Assembly: GCA_963809695.1 (NCBI GenBank)
Contig: CAWEKI010000009.1
Span: 62,001-126,000 of the forward strand
Direction of reading: 5' to 3'
Length of the DNA stretch: 64,000 nucleotides
Source of the DNA: JAGDMJ01 sp963809695
GTDB taxonomy: Bacteria; Bacteroidota; Ignavibacteria; UBA10030; UBA6906
The stretch's first letter is position 1. Each line of letters begins with the position of its first letter. The position numbers and the translations under genes were made by a program. The notes under the pieces are model-generated. The model saw only the letters and a list, made by a program, of their open reading frames with translations. It was not told where the DNA came from and made no database searches. This document shows positions 17,691-26,630 of the stretch, in pieces.

Positions 17691-18742
17691 ACAGCGCAAT
17701 TTTGGAGAACCAGATGATCGATCGTTTGACCCGGGCCTTCCGCAGGTCTCCCTGCCAGGTGAATCGGTTGAACGAAAGCGATGCAGAAATTCTTCGACTC
17801 GGCAACACGGACATGGCCCTCGCCATCACGACCGACTCGATCGTGGAGGAAATTGCCAGCGGATTGTATGATGACCCCTACATGATCGGGTGGATGACGG
17901 CAACAGTGAACTTCAGCGATCTCGCCGCCGTCGGGGCAGCCCCGGCCGGACTGCTCGTTGCCGAAACATTCCCGCCGGCATTGCCGGAAGAGTTCCTTCG
18001 GGAAATCCAACGCGGCATCGACGAAGCGTGCTGCGCGTGCGGATCCTATGTCCTTGGCGGAGACACCAACTCCGGAAGCACCCTGGAGCTGACGGGATGC
18101 GCCGTTGGGACTGTCGAAGGGAACAGGTTTCTTTCCCGGGTGGGTGCCCGCCCGGGTGATCTGCTTTACAGCAGCGGGCCCCTGGGAACGGGCAATGCGT
18201 ATGCATTGAGCCGCTTCGTCACTCCCGGGGCCCGCTATCCATTCGCACCTCACGCGCGCGTTCGCGAAGGACAGATCATCCGGGGACTCGCCGGTGCCTG
18301 CATGGATACAAGCGATGGAACGCTTGCAACTCTGGACCAGCTCATGCGTGTGAACAAAGTCGGTTTCCGGCTGGGCTGCAGCTGGAGAGCGGCGCTGGAT
18401 GCACACGCCAAAGAGCTCGCTGCACAGGCGGAAATTCCTGCCTGGCTTCTTCTGGCCGGACAACATGGAGAATTCGAGCTTCTCTTCACGGTAACCCCGG
18501 AGCACGAAAAGGAGCTGCTCGACCGTGCAGCGTCAGCAGACTGGCACCCGGTCAGGTTCGGAACCGTCATCCCCCGGGCGGAAGTCAGTCTTGAGGTCTA
18601 TGGCAGAACCATCCTGATCGACACGGCAAGAATCCGAAATTCGGCATTTACCGCACACGACAATATCGGGGAGTACATTCAGGAACTACTAATCATTGAC
18701 AGAGAACTCCAGAAAGGGAATGGTTATCATGGCGAACACTGA
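17687..18742 (+). CDS. ThiL-like (AIR synthase superfamily) kinase-like protein
   Basis: 351 residues from the ATG at 17687, overlapping the previous stop by four bases; a GTG at 17681 is possible. AIR-synthase/ThiL landmarks are visible: ITTDSIVEEI, VNFSDLAAVGAAPAGLL, GGDTNSGSTLELTGCAVG, then PGDLLYSSGPLGTGNAYAL and CMDTSDGTLATLDQL. ThiL phosphorylates thiamine monophosphate and relatives include SelD and HypE. The N-terminal Gly-Asp-Asp of true ThiL is missing (LGNTDMALAITTD), and the setting is a lipid operon rather than a thiamine one. A different phosphoryl acceptor is likely. Confidence 0.75.
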   Translation: MNSAILENQMIDRLTRAFRRSPCQVNRLNESDAEILRLGNTDMALAITTDSIVEEIASGLYDDPYMIGWMTATVNFSDLAAVGAAPAGLLVAETFPPALPEEFLREIQRGIDEACCACGSYVLGGDTNSGSTLELTGCAVGTVEGNRFLSRVGARPGDLLYSSGPLGTGNAYALSRFVTPGARYPFAPHARVREGQIIRGLAGACMDTSDGTLATLDQLMRVNKVGFRLGCSWRAALDAHAKELAAQAEIPAWLLLAGQHGEFELLFTVTPEHEKELLDRAASADWHPVRFGTVIPRAEVSLEVYGRTILIDTARIRNSAFTAHDNIGEYIQELLIIDRELQKGNGYHGEH

Positions 18743-20042
18743 TAGTTATGCCGGCGGCGAGAATTTCGACCTTCGCCATATTTTGGTCCATGGCCGCGAA
18801 CTCGGACTTCATGAGCGCATGGAATTCTTTCAAGACTTCCTGAAGAGCATTGCGACCGACCGGGAAACACTGACGCTCCGCCAGATCGCAACGGCGGCGG
18901 ATCGGCAAGTAGAGGTCCTGAACCCGCATGATGGGACACGGCAGTCAATGCTCATGTTCGGCTCGAACAACTATCTCGGGCTGGCGCACCACCCTCATGT
19001 CCGCGAGAAGGTGGAAGAGGTCATTCGGCAGTACGGCACCGGCCTCGGCGGCCCTCCTTTGCTGAACGGGTACACCCCGCTCCACCGGTCGCTGGAGGAG
19101 CGGCTGGCCGCCCTGAAGGGAGCCGAAGATGCTCTTCTCTTTTCGAGCGGATACGGGGCCAACGTGGGGGCGGTTACGGGACTGGTGAATCGCAAAGACG
19201 TCGTGCTGTATGACGCCTACAGTCATGCTTCCTTTTGCGACGGGCTGAAGATGGCCGGAGTGCCATCCTTCCGATTCCCTCACAACGACGCCGAGAAGCT
19301 GAGCTCGCTCCTGGCCCAACACGCCCCAGGGGCCCACGACGTGTTCGTCGGAGTGGAAGGGGTCTATTCCATGGACGGCGATCTTGCACCCCTGGATGCG
19401 ATCGTATCGCTCTGCAAAGCGCACGGAGCAGTCCTCCTCCTGGATGATGCCCATGGGACAGGCGTGATGGGCAGAACCGGGCGCGGCACCGCCGAGCATT
19501 TCGGAGTTGAGGGAGGCATCGACATAACGGTGGGCACGTTCAGCAAGACGCTGGCAGTCACCGGCGGGTTCATCGCGGCAAGCAGGCCCGTTATCGACTA
19601 CCTCCGCTACTTCGCTCGCTCATATATGTTCTCCGCATCGCTTCCACCCATGGTCATTGCTGCCGTCCACGCAGGGCTGGACGTCATGGAGGGGGAACCG
19701 GTTCTGCTTGAGAATCTGAGGGGAAATATCCGATACGCCGTTCAAGGATTCCGCTCGCTCGGGTTCGATGTCCCCGGGGACTCTCCGATCATCGCCCTTC
19801 GCGTGCCCGTGGGGATGAACATCCGTCATGCCGGACAGGAGTTTCACCGCAGAGGGATCTTCGTGAATTCGATTGAATATCCGGCCGTCCCGGTCTCGCA
19901 ACAGCGGTTCAGAATCAGCTTAACGGCCGTTCACACGCGCGCCGATATTGACACGTTGCTTACGGCCGTGAAAGAGGTGTGGGAAGTATTCGCAACCGGG
20001 GAAATCGAAGGGTCCCAGGAACAGATGGCACTGGCCTCATAG
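18729..20042 (+). CDS. PLP-dependent alpha-oxoamine synthase (serine palmitoyltransferase / KBL / BioF family)
   Basis: 437 residues from the ATG at 18729, with AAGGGA upstream; it overlaps the previous gene by 14 bases. Family signatures: SNNYLGLAHHP, GTGLGGPPLLNGYTPLHRSLEERLA, the cofactor-stacking segment SHASFCDG, DDAHGTGVMGRTG, and the PLP lysine in GTFSKTLAVTGG (Lys273). The enzyme condenses an amino acid with an acyl-CoA or acyl-ACP and releases CO2. There are no biotin genes nearby, and the lipid kinase and UbiA neighbours favour a serine-palmitoyltransferase-like role in sphingoid or amino-lipid synthesis over BioF. An N-terminal extension of about 45 residues precedes the catalytic fold. 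Confidence 0.85.
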   Translation: MANTDSYAGGENFDLRHILVHGRELGLHERMEFFQDFLKSIATDRETLTLRQIATAADRQVEVLNPHDGTRQSMLMFGSNNYLGLAHHPHVREKVEEVIRQYGTGLGGPPLLNGYTPLHRSLEERLAALKGAEDALLFSSGYGANVGAVTGLVNRKDVVLYDAYSHASFCDGLKMAGVPSFRFPHNDAEKLSSLLAQHAPGAHDVFVGVEGVYSMDGDLAPLDAIVSLCKAHGAVLLLDDAHGTGVMGRTGRGTAEHFGVEGGIDITVGTFSKTLAVTGGFIAASRPVIDYLRYFARSYMFSASLPPMVIAAVHAGLDVMEGEPVLLENLRGNIRYAVQGFRSLGFDVPGDSPIIALRVPVGMNIRHAGQEFHRRGIFVNSIEYPAVPVSQQRFRISLTAVHTRADIDTLLTAVKEVWEVFATGEIEGSQEQMALAS

Positions 20043-20065
20043 TCACTGACGAAGGAATACTCATC

Positions 20066-21493
20066 ATGAAAAAGCCCAAGCTCTTGATTATCGTCCTCTT
20101 TCAAAATCTCGGCGAGGAGAATCCGTGGTATGCCCAGAGTCCTGCGCCTCCCCTTCCTGGCATCCTGCTGGCCGGGATGACTCCGGATATCGTTGACGTG
20201 GAGGTTCTTCATGAAATGGTGCGCCCCATCGACTACAGGACGGACGCCAGCTACATCGCGATCAGTTTTATGGACTACCTCGCGCCCCATGCGTATGAGG
20301 TCGCCTCTCGATTCAAGGCCCTCGGCAAGGTTGTGGTTGGAGGCGGGAAGTACGCCTCAACATTTCCCGATGAAGCAGCCCCACATTTTGATTCGATCCT
20401 GGTCGGTGAGGCCCAGGGCATCTGGCCCAAAATGGTTCGGGACATGGTTGCTGGAACTCTGCAACCACGTTACGTTGCTGACGCAGTTCCCTCCCTCAAG
20501 GAGATACCCCCTCCCCGTTATGACCTTGTGGAGGATACGTACGAAGTTCCGGTCGTGACCGAGACCTCCCGGGGATGTCCCCATCCGTGCACCTACTGCC
20601 AGTTGAACATCCGGCGCTTGCCATACAGGACACGTCCCGTGGAGGACATTGTCCGCGATCTTAAAGACACCGCCCGTCTTCCCTGGCACAAGCGTAAACT
20701 GGCGATGATTCTGGATAACAACTTCGGCGGAGACATGGCGCACGCCAAAGCCGTCCTTCGCGAGGTCGCAAAGCTCGGCTTCTGGGCGATCGGCACACAA
20801 TTCAGCATCGAGTGCCTGCGCGACAAGGAATTCGTTGAGCTACTTTCGAAGGCACGAGCCAGGATGGCATTCATCGGGCTCGAATCTCTGAATGAGAAGA
20901 GCCTGCAAGGAGTGCGCAAAACCCAGAACAGGGTCGAGGAGTTCAAGGAAGCATTCAACGAGCTTCACAGGCGCGGCATACTGACGTTCGCCGGCTATAT
21001 GTTCGCGTTGGATGAGGATACCCCGGAGTACTATGACACGTTGTGCGAGAAGTTGGACGACGTGGGTGTCGCGGTGATTCTTCCTTCGATCGCCATACCT
21101 TTGTACGGCACCCCCTGGTATCGGCGGGTCGCGGCCGAGGGACGATTGACAGACACAAACCTGGCGCATTATGAAGGCGATCATCTGGTGTTCCGGCACC
21201 CTCACCTTACGGAGGGGCAGGTACATGATGCATACCGGCATGTGAACCAGGTGTTCTTTTCCTGGCGGTGGATTATCCGCCGGTGGGCGCGGCTCATCAA
21301 GCTGCAACGGATTCAGGAATCGATTCCGCAGTTCGTGCTCAAAGTCCTTCTCTTCACCGGAATCTATTTCAAGCTCTCAGTCTTTCAAAAGCACCACGCG
21401 CAGGTGAGGGTGCTGTCACGTGCGCCGGTGGCAGAAGGTACGTCACAGGAGAGCGGTGGTTCATGGCGGGATAAGGACAGGAGGGTGGCATAG
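20066..21493 (+). CDS. B12-binding-type radical SAM protein
   Basis: 475 residues from the ATG at 20066. The N-terminal Rossmann-like domain (residues 1-140) is like those of cobalamin-binding radical SAM enzymes, though no DxHxxG motif is seen. The 4Fe-4S motif is RGCPHPCTYCQ with Cys171, Cys175 and Cys178. The TIM barrel follows, with FIGLESLNEKSLQGVRK. The architecture matches the BchE/HpnJ-like group that modifies lipids, hopanoids and tetrapyrroles. It is the last gene of the ubiA operon, 23 bp after the SPT-like gene. Reaction unknown; methylation, cyclisation or tail coupling of a lipid is possible. Confidence 0.85.
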   Translation: MKKPKLLIIVLFQNLGEENPWYAQSPAPPLPGILLAGMTPDIVDVEVLHEMVRPIDYRTDASYIAISFMDYLAPHAYEVASRFKALGKVVVGGGKYASTFPDEAAPHFDSILVGEAQGIWPKMVRDMVAGTLQPRYVADAVPSLKEIPPPRYDLVEDTYEVPVVTETSRGCPHPCTYCQLNIRRLPYRTRPVEDIVRDLKDTARLPWHKRKLAMILDNNFGGDMAHAKAVLREVAKLGFWAIGTQFSIECLRDKEFVELLSKARARMAFIGLESLNEKSLQGVRKTQNRVEEFKEAFNELHRRGILTFAGYMFALDEDTPEYYDTLCEKLDDVGVAVILPSIAIPLYGTPWYRRVAAEGRLTDTNLAHYEGDHLVFRHPHLTEGQVHDAYRHVNQVFFSWRWIIRRWARLIKLQRIQESIPQFVLKVLLFTGIYFKLSVFQKHHAQVRVLSRAPVAEGTSQESGGSWRDKDRRVA

Positions 21494-21516
21494 GCTGCCG
21501 CACTCAGGCCCGACGG

Positions 21517-22200
21517 TCACTTCAACACAAACTTGTAGCCCGCCGTGTGCACGGTGAGAAGATGCTTCGGATGCGCGGGGTCATCTTCGATCTTCTTCCG
21601 GAGCGAAAGAATATAATTGTCGACTGTGCGGGTCACCGGGTAGGTTTCGTACCCCCAGATCTTGTCGAGCAACATGTCGCGCGTGACGACATCCCCCGCG
21701 TGCTCCACGAAGTATTTCAGAATATCGAACTCCTTGGAGCTGAGCTTCAGGTTCTTCCTGCTCTTCACCGCCTCCTGCTTCTTGAAATCAACCTGGACAT
21801 TACCGAATGTACACTCCTCGATCTCTCGCGAGATCTCTCCTTTCCTTCGGAGCAGCGCCTTGATCCGTGCGAGAAGCTCCGGAATGCTGAACGGCTTCGT
21901 CACATAATCGTCCGCCCCCAGCTCAAGCCCCACGACTTTGTCCGTCTCCCGCTTCTTGCTGGAGAGCATGAGAATCGGAATGTTGATGCCGCTCTGCCGG
22001 ATCTCCCGGCAGACGTCTTCTCCGTTCTTGTCCGGAAGACGCAGATCAAGAATTACCAGATCCACGTTCTCCTGCGTCGCCGTCTGGAGGCCCTTGGCAC
22101 CCGTGTTCGCTGTCAAGACGCTGTAGTGCTCCGCGGTGAGCACATCCTGCAGCCCTTTGATGATCGAAGCATCATCATCGACAACCAGGATAGTCTTCAT
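21517..22200 (-). CDS. OmpR/PhoB-family response regulator
   Basis: 227 residues: receiver domain 1-120 with the acidic pocket VVDDD, phosphoacceptor Asp52 in LDLRLPDKNG, the Lys of TKPF, then a winged-helix OmpR domain (SSKEFDILKYFVEHAGDVVTRDMLLDKIWGYETYPVTRTVDNYILSLRKKIE). Its start overlaps the stop of the kinase gene upstream by four bases (ATGA). The OmpR/PhoB class binds direct repeats with an 11-bp period, as found at 15630 and 45488. That makes it a candidate for the regulator of those sites, though no PhoR-type kinase is encoded here. Confidence 0.93.
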   Translation of the reverse strand: MKTILVVDDDASIIKGLQDVLTAEHYSVLTANTGAKGLQTATQENVDLVILDLRLPDKNGEDVCREIRQSGINIPILMLSSKKRETDKVVGLELGADDYVTKPFSIPELLARIKALLRRKGEISREIEECTFGNVQVDFKKQEAVKSRKNLKLSSKEFDILKYFVEHAGDVVTRDMLLDKIWGYETYPVTRTVDNYILSLRKKIEDDPAHPKHLLTVHTAGYKFVLK

Positions 22201-24674
22201 TGGATGTTTCCTCCGATGGTGGCAGATGGTTTGGCCTGGGAAAGAGGGAAATTGAGCACAAATTTTGTCCCTCGCCCAGGGATGCTGGTCATCACGATGT
22301 TTCCCGCGTGTGCATCCATCACATGTTTGACCACAGACAAACCCAGCCCCACTCCCTGCACGCGGCTGCTCTGGCCCGGTTCTCGATAAAACTTGTCAAA
22401 AAGGTGCGGGATCGCTTCTGCAGAAATACCAACACCATGGTCTTCCACGCTGCACACCGCCCGACCCGGGATTCTGGAAACTTTCACGGCAAGCCATTTC
22501 TTTTCGGCCGAATACTTTATGGAATTGCCTATAAGATTAATAATCGCGTCCGCCACCGCGTCGGCATCCGCATTGATGCGCACGGGGCGCACCGGGCGGC
22601 GGAACCGGACCGTGAATTGTTGCATGTCAAGCTGATACTTCATCAACTCCATGACGTTCTGCCCGATCTCTGCCAGGTCCGCTTCCGCAAACCGATACTC
22701 CTTTCTCCCCTGGTCGATCCGCGCGGCGTCCAGAATGGTGCTCACCATCCGGCCAAGCCTGTCGGTCTCCCCCTCGATGATGTGGAGATATTCCGCCGCC
22801 TTTCGAGCGGGCTTCGCATCCCCTGCACGGAGCAGCTGGGTAAACATCTTGATGGACGTGAGAGGAGTCCGGAGCTCATGGGAGACATAGGAAACGAAAT
22901 CGGATTTCAGCTCGCTCAACTCCTCCAGGCGCCGGGACTCCGCCTCTTTTTCAAAGAGCTCCTTCTGCAGACGGATCCGGTTCAGCGCAAGCCCTGCCTC
23001 CCCGGCAAATACCGCCAGCAACCCCATGTCATCCGGCGTGAACCGGGCACCCGATTTCTTGCGCCCCAGGACAAGCAGTCCCTGGACCGCCGAGCCAGCC
23101 GAGAGCATCGGGAGGAGAAGCGAAATACCCCACCTGGCAAACGCCAACGCATCGGCAGTCTCGTGCATAATGCCCGGCTCCACGACTTCATCGAGGGCAA
23201 TCGCAAGGCGCTGAGAGGCAAGCGGGGACTCAGGCGCCAACGTGATTGCCACCCCGTCCGCCAGAGCAAAGCCGGATTGAGCGAGGAGCCGGAGCCGCCC
23301 TTCCGGGAGCATGTAATAGCAGAATCCTATACGCTCCACCGGGATAAAGGTGCTGACCTGCTGCACAGTGAGCAAGGCAACCGCGCGATCATCCATGCAA
23401 GTCTTGATCTCGTCCATGAAACGGGATTGAGCCTCGCGAAAACTGTAACGAATCCTGAAGAACCGCTTGTCCACGGCCCGCTGCACCCTGGTTCGTACGG
23501 GCTCAAAGAGCAGCGCGACAAGGATGGCGCCTGCTGCACCGGCAGCCATCTGCCCGACGACGGAGGCAACCAGGGTGACGATGATAACATAGATGCCGAG
23601 CAATACGACCAGGACCACCACATACGCGGTGGTTCGCTGGATCACCTGCTCCACGTCGAACAGGTGATAGCGCGCGACGGAGATCGCGAATGACGCGGGA
23701 ATGAACGCCATAAAGACCAGGGTATACTCCTCATGAACCAGTCCGGTCGGCTGAAAGAGTTCGGGGATGATGTTCAGGAGGAGGAACGGCGTCGGTCCGA
23801 TGCAAAGACCCCAGAGGACCCACTGCAGCTTCCGCCGCTCTTCATGGGTGGATGCAGTCCTGTAGGCCCGTACGAAGTTCACGATCCCCGCGCCCACGAG
23901 CAATAACACGTAAATGTGGAGAACGTCATACCAGAGATTGTATTCCAGAAAGCGTTCAAGAGACCGTTCCGTGACGGCGCGCCAGTATGTCAGCCCCAGC
24001 CCCACGGCCAGGATGGTTGCGGGGACGTAGCCCAGCACCCCACGACGCACCAGCGATCCCGGCCGCCGCTTCGGAAACACGGTGGTGAAAAGATAAAACG
24101 TGGTCGCGACAGAGAGATATGAGAGAAAAAACGTCATGCTGCTCACGAAGCCTGTCAGGCTATGCGGCGTCACTCCTTCAAATGCGGTGGTCAACACAAC
24201 CGCAAGGGAAGTGGTGGATGCATGAAGAAACGCCGCCGCGAGGTCTCGGGGCCGCGCCAGGAGGACGAAAATGCCAAGAGACAAGGTGAAAAGGGCGACG
24301 AGCAGAATAACAATCCGGTAGGAGATCCGGTAAAACTGGATCGTCCGCACTCCGGCGGAAATCACTGGCCCGTCCGACTGGCGATAGGTGATTTGAACCG
24401 AATCGCCAATGGAATGGAAGTTGGCAAGGAACTCCAGCGCGTCGGCTGTGGTGAGCTGTTGGCCATCGAAGGAGAGGAGCTGATCACCCGGGGCCAGGCC
24501 GGGGCATGCACCGGGGTCCAGGATCTCCGACACGCGCACGACCGACCCGTGGTCGACCGACTGAAACGGAGCCTGTGCCCGTTCCATCAGCGATGGGATG
24601 TGCAGCGCGCAAAGGACGATCAATATGCCGTCGATATACAGGAACAGCCGCGTGTGTACAGAGAGGCGGGACAT
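22197..24674 (-). CDS. Membrane histidine kinase with PDZ, multi-helix, GAF and HisKA/HATPase domains
   Basis: 825 residues from the ATG at 24674. One N-terminal helix is followed by a periplasmic PDZ-like domain (ILDPGACPGLAPGDQLLSFDGQQLTTADALEFL, about 50-110). A block of about seven membrane helices (120-350) comes next, then a GAF-like domain (380-560), the H-box SYVSHELRTPLTSIKMF with His599, and the ATPase boxes NLIGNSIKYSA, VEDHGVGIS and GVGLGLSVVKHV. It presumably senses a membrane or envelope cue and phosphorylates the OmpR-type regulator encoded immediately downstream. The PDZ domain suggests recognition of protein C-termini. Confidence 0.9.
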   Translation of the reverse strand: MSRLSVHTRLFLYIDGILIVLCALHIPSLMERAQAPFQSVDHGSVVRVSEILDPGACPGLAPGDQLLSFDGQQLTTADALEFLANFHSIGDSVQITYRQSDGPVISAGVRTIQFYRISYRIVILLVALFTLSLGIFVLLARPRDLAAAFLHASTTSLAVVLTTAFEGVTPHSLTGFVSSMTFFLSYLSVATTFYLFTTVFPKRRPGSLVRRGVLGYVPATILAVGLGLTYWRAVTERSLERFLEYNLWYDVLHIYVLLLVGAGIVNFVRAYRTASTHEERRKLQWVLWGLCIGPTPFLLLNIIPELFQPTGLVHEEYTLVFMAFIPASFAISVARYHLFDVEQVIQRTTAYVVVLVVLLGIYVIIVTLVASVVGQMAAGAAGAILVALLFEPVRTRVQRAVDKRFFRIRYSFREAQSRFMDEIKTCMDDRAVALLTVQQVSTFIPVERIGFCYYMLPEGRLRLLAQSGFALADGVAITLAPESPLASQRLAIALDEVVEPGIMHETADALAFARWGISLLLPMLSAGSAVQGLLVLGRKKSGARFTPDDMGLLAVFAGEAGLALNRIRLQKELFEKEAESRRLEELSELKSDFVSYVSHELRTPLTSIKMFTQLLRAGDAKPARKAAEYLHIIEGETDRLGRMVSTILDAARIDQGRKEYRFAEADLAEIGQNVMELMKYQLDMQQFTVRFRRPVRPVRINADADAVADAIINLIGNSIKYSAEKKWLAVKVSRIPGRAVCSVEDHGVGISAEAIPHLFDKFYREPGQSSRVQGVGLGLSVVKHVMDAHAGNIVMTSIPGRGTKFVLNFPLSQAKPSATIGGNIQ

Positions 24675-24738
24675 ATGAAAGTAGAAGCTGAATGAGAAAT
24701 GGGAGAGCACTTGAATGTACCATTGACTTCCGTGGAAG

Positions 24739-25287
24739 TCAATATGAGCTCTGATGAAACAGCTTCTGCTCACACTCCCGGCAAAACTCCGCCGGTTTTG
24801 TGTCGATGTCCTCGACGTACGTCGAGATGTGCATCGCGCATTCGAGAGCGCGGCAATGAATGAGGCCGTAGGTGTGGCCAAGCTCGTGCATGGCCTCTTT
24901 CAGAAGCCGCTCGGCAAACACCCTCCCGTCGGCAGGGAGCCCGTAACGCTCGTTCGGCAACCGATAGTACGATACCACGCCGACAAGCCCGCCGAGTTGC
25001 GCCTCACCGAAGACGTAGGTCAGGATGGGAATGAAGAGATCCTGGCCGGCAACACCCAGCACCTTTGTGGACGAAGCTGCGTCAGTAATCCGGTAACGCT
25101 CAAGAAGGTGTCCGATGATGCCTGTGGAATTGTACTGCGCACGCTGTGGGTCATAGAAGGGATCAATGGGCACCGCCTTCTCATGGACCGCCACCGTAGC
25201 GCGAAACCTGCGTTCCAGATGAGGACCGAGATCCGTAATGACCGACTGCTCCGCATTCCCCAAAGGGAGGAGATAGATGGCGTTCAC
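24739..25287 (-). CDS. amzA: Archaemetzincin-family zinc metalloprotease
   Basis: 182 residues from a GTG at 25287 that overlaps the stop of the NtrC-type regulator (GTGA). The extended zinc motif HELGHTYGLIHC is followed by the four-cysteine pattern C-x4-C-x17-C-x2-C (HCRALECAMH...EFCRECE) that binds a second zinc in archaemetzincins. No signal peptide, so cytoplasmic. Archaemetzincins are common in archaea and vertebrates and sporadic in bacteria; physiological substrates are unknown. Translational overlap with a two-component system suggests it belongs to the same response. Confidence 0.9.
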   Translation of the reverse strand: MNAIYLLPLGNAEQSVITDLGPHLERRFRATVAVHEKAVPIDPFYDPQRAQYNSTGIIGHLLERYRITDAASSTKVLGVAGQDLFIPILTYVFGEAQLGGLVGVVSYYRLPNERYGLPADGRVFAERLLKEAMHELGHTYGLIHCRALECAMHISTYVEDIDTKPAEFCRECEQKLFHQSSY

Positions 25288-26630
25288 GACTCCCGTTTCA
25301 AGCCGTATTTTTCGATCTTGTGGTACAGAGTAACGCGGTCAATGTCCAGGATTGCCGCGCTCCGGCTGACGTTCCAGCTCGTCTCTTTGAGAATCTGCTC
25401 GATGTGCCGGCGTTCCATATCTTCGAGCTTCTTGCCATCGCCGGTGACGAGCGCCCCGTTCTGCATCGGCAGATGATGGCGCTCGATCATGTCCCCCTGA
25501 ACCACCACCATGGCTCTCTCGATGGCATTTTCGAGCTCACGGACATTGCCGGGCCAGTCATACCCGCGCAACGCATGCATTGCTTCCGGTGTGAAACCAC
25601 GGACATTCTTGTTCATCTGCCGGGCGTATTTCTCGAGGAAGAAGTGCGCAAGCCGCGCAAGGTCTCCCCGGCGCCCGCGCAACGGCGGCAGCTCGATCGT
25701 AAACACGTTCAACCGGTAGTAGAGGTCCTCACGGAAGGTCCCTTCCTTCACCGCCCTCTCCAGATCCTTGTTCGTGGCACAAATGACCCGGAAGTCCGAA
25801 CGCACGACCTCTGTCCCTCCCACCCGCGTGAACTGTTTTGTCTCGATGACGCGCAACAGATCCATTTGTGTCTTCACGTCAATGTTCCCGACCTCATCCA
25901 GGAAAAGCGTGCCGCCGTCGGCGAGCTCCACCTTTCCCTTCCGCCGGTATTGCGCGCCCGTGAATGCTCCCCGCTCATGCCCGAAGAGCTCGCTCTCCAG
26001 CAGCGTTTCGGTCATTGCGCCGCAATTGACCGTGACCAGCGGGAAGTAACGGCGCGAGCTCCCATTGTGAATGGCCCTGGCAACGAGCTCCTTGCCCGTC
26101 CCGCTCTCCCCGCGAATCATCACGGTCGTGTCAGTCAGCGCGACCGTGTGCACAAGCTCCAGCACCTTGGCCATTTCGGGCGATTCGCCGATGATCTCTC
26201 CACCGGTGGTCAGCTCGCTTACTGCGTGGCGCAGCTTCTCGTTCTCCAGAGCCAGCTCCTGCTGTTTCAAGGCTTTTTCGATCAGGTGATCGAGATAGTC
26301 GGGGTCGATCGGTTTGGTGATGTAATCGTAGGCACCCTCTTTTAACGCCTTGACCGCCGTATCCACCGACGCAAAAGCGGTGATGATAATGACAACGATA
26401 TTCTTATTGATCTCCCGCACGCGCTGGAGCAGCTCGATGCCATCCATGCCCGGCATCTTGATATCCACCAGCATCAGCATGTAGCAGCCGGCTTGCAGTT
26501 TCTTGAGTGCCACTGCGGCATTCTCCGCAGAATCCACCTTGAAGCCGTCTTCGCGGAACCACTTCGTCAACGACTCCCGCACGATCAGTTCATCGTCGAC
26601 CACAAGGATGCCGATTTCACTCCTGTTCAT
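25284..26630 (-). CDS. Sigma-54-dependent NtrC-family response regulator
   Basis: 448 residues. Receiver domain 1-120 with Asp56 (LVDIKMPGMDG). The AAA+ domain spans about 145-375, with Walker A GESGTGKE, the sigma-54 contact loop GAFTGA and DEVGNIDVKTQMDLLRV. A Fis-type HTH follows at the C-terminus (MERRHIEQILKETSWNVSRSAAILDIDRVTLYHKIEKYGL). It activates sigma-54 promoters when phosphorylated. It overlaps the haem-motif kinase gene (ATGA) and the archaemetzincin gene (GTGA), so the three are one transcript. The nearby NrfD/Fe-S/GcvH-like operon is a plausible target. Confidence 0.95.
   Translation of the reverse strand: MNRSEIGILVVDDELIVRESLTKWFREDGFKVDSAENAAVALKKLQAGCYMLMLVDIKMPGMDGIELLQRVREINKNIVVIIITAFASVDTAVKALKEGAYDYITKPIDPDYLDHLIEKALKQQELALENEKLRHAVSELTTGGEIIGESPEMAKVLELVHTVALTDTTVMIRGESGTGKELVARAIHNGSSRRYFPLVTVNCGAMTETLLESELFGHERGAFTGAQYRRKGKVELADGGTLFLDEVGNIDVKTQMDLLRVIETKQFTRVGGTEVVRSDFRVICATNKDLERAVKEGTFREDLYYRLNVFTIELPPLRGRRGDLARLAHFFLEKYARQMNKNVRGFTPEAMHALRGYDWPGNVRELENAIERAMVVVQGDMIERHHLPMQNGALVTGDGKKLEDMERRHIEQILKETSWNVSRSAAILDIDRVTLYHKIEKYGLKRES

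Noticed and set aside
17687..18742. Selenide water dikinase (SelD)
   Set aside because: The N-terminal Cys/Sec-containing glycine-rich segment of SelD is absent; the ThiL-like pattern GGDTNSG and MDTSDG is a better match.
18696..20042. BioF (8-amino-7-oxononanoate synthase) as a firm call for the PLP enzyme
   Set aside because: The fold fits, but no biotin genes are nearby and the operon is lipid-like, so only the wider family is claimed.
22200..23693. 497-codon open frame on the plus strand
   Set aside because: Opposite the histidine kinase gene, whose H-box and ATPase motifs are unambiguous; no ribosome-binding site or family signal.
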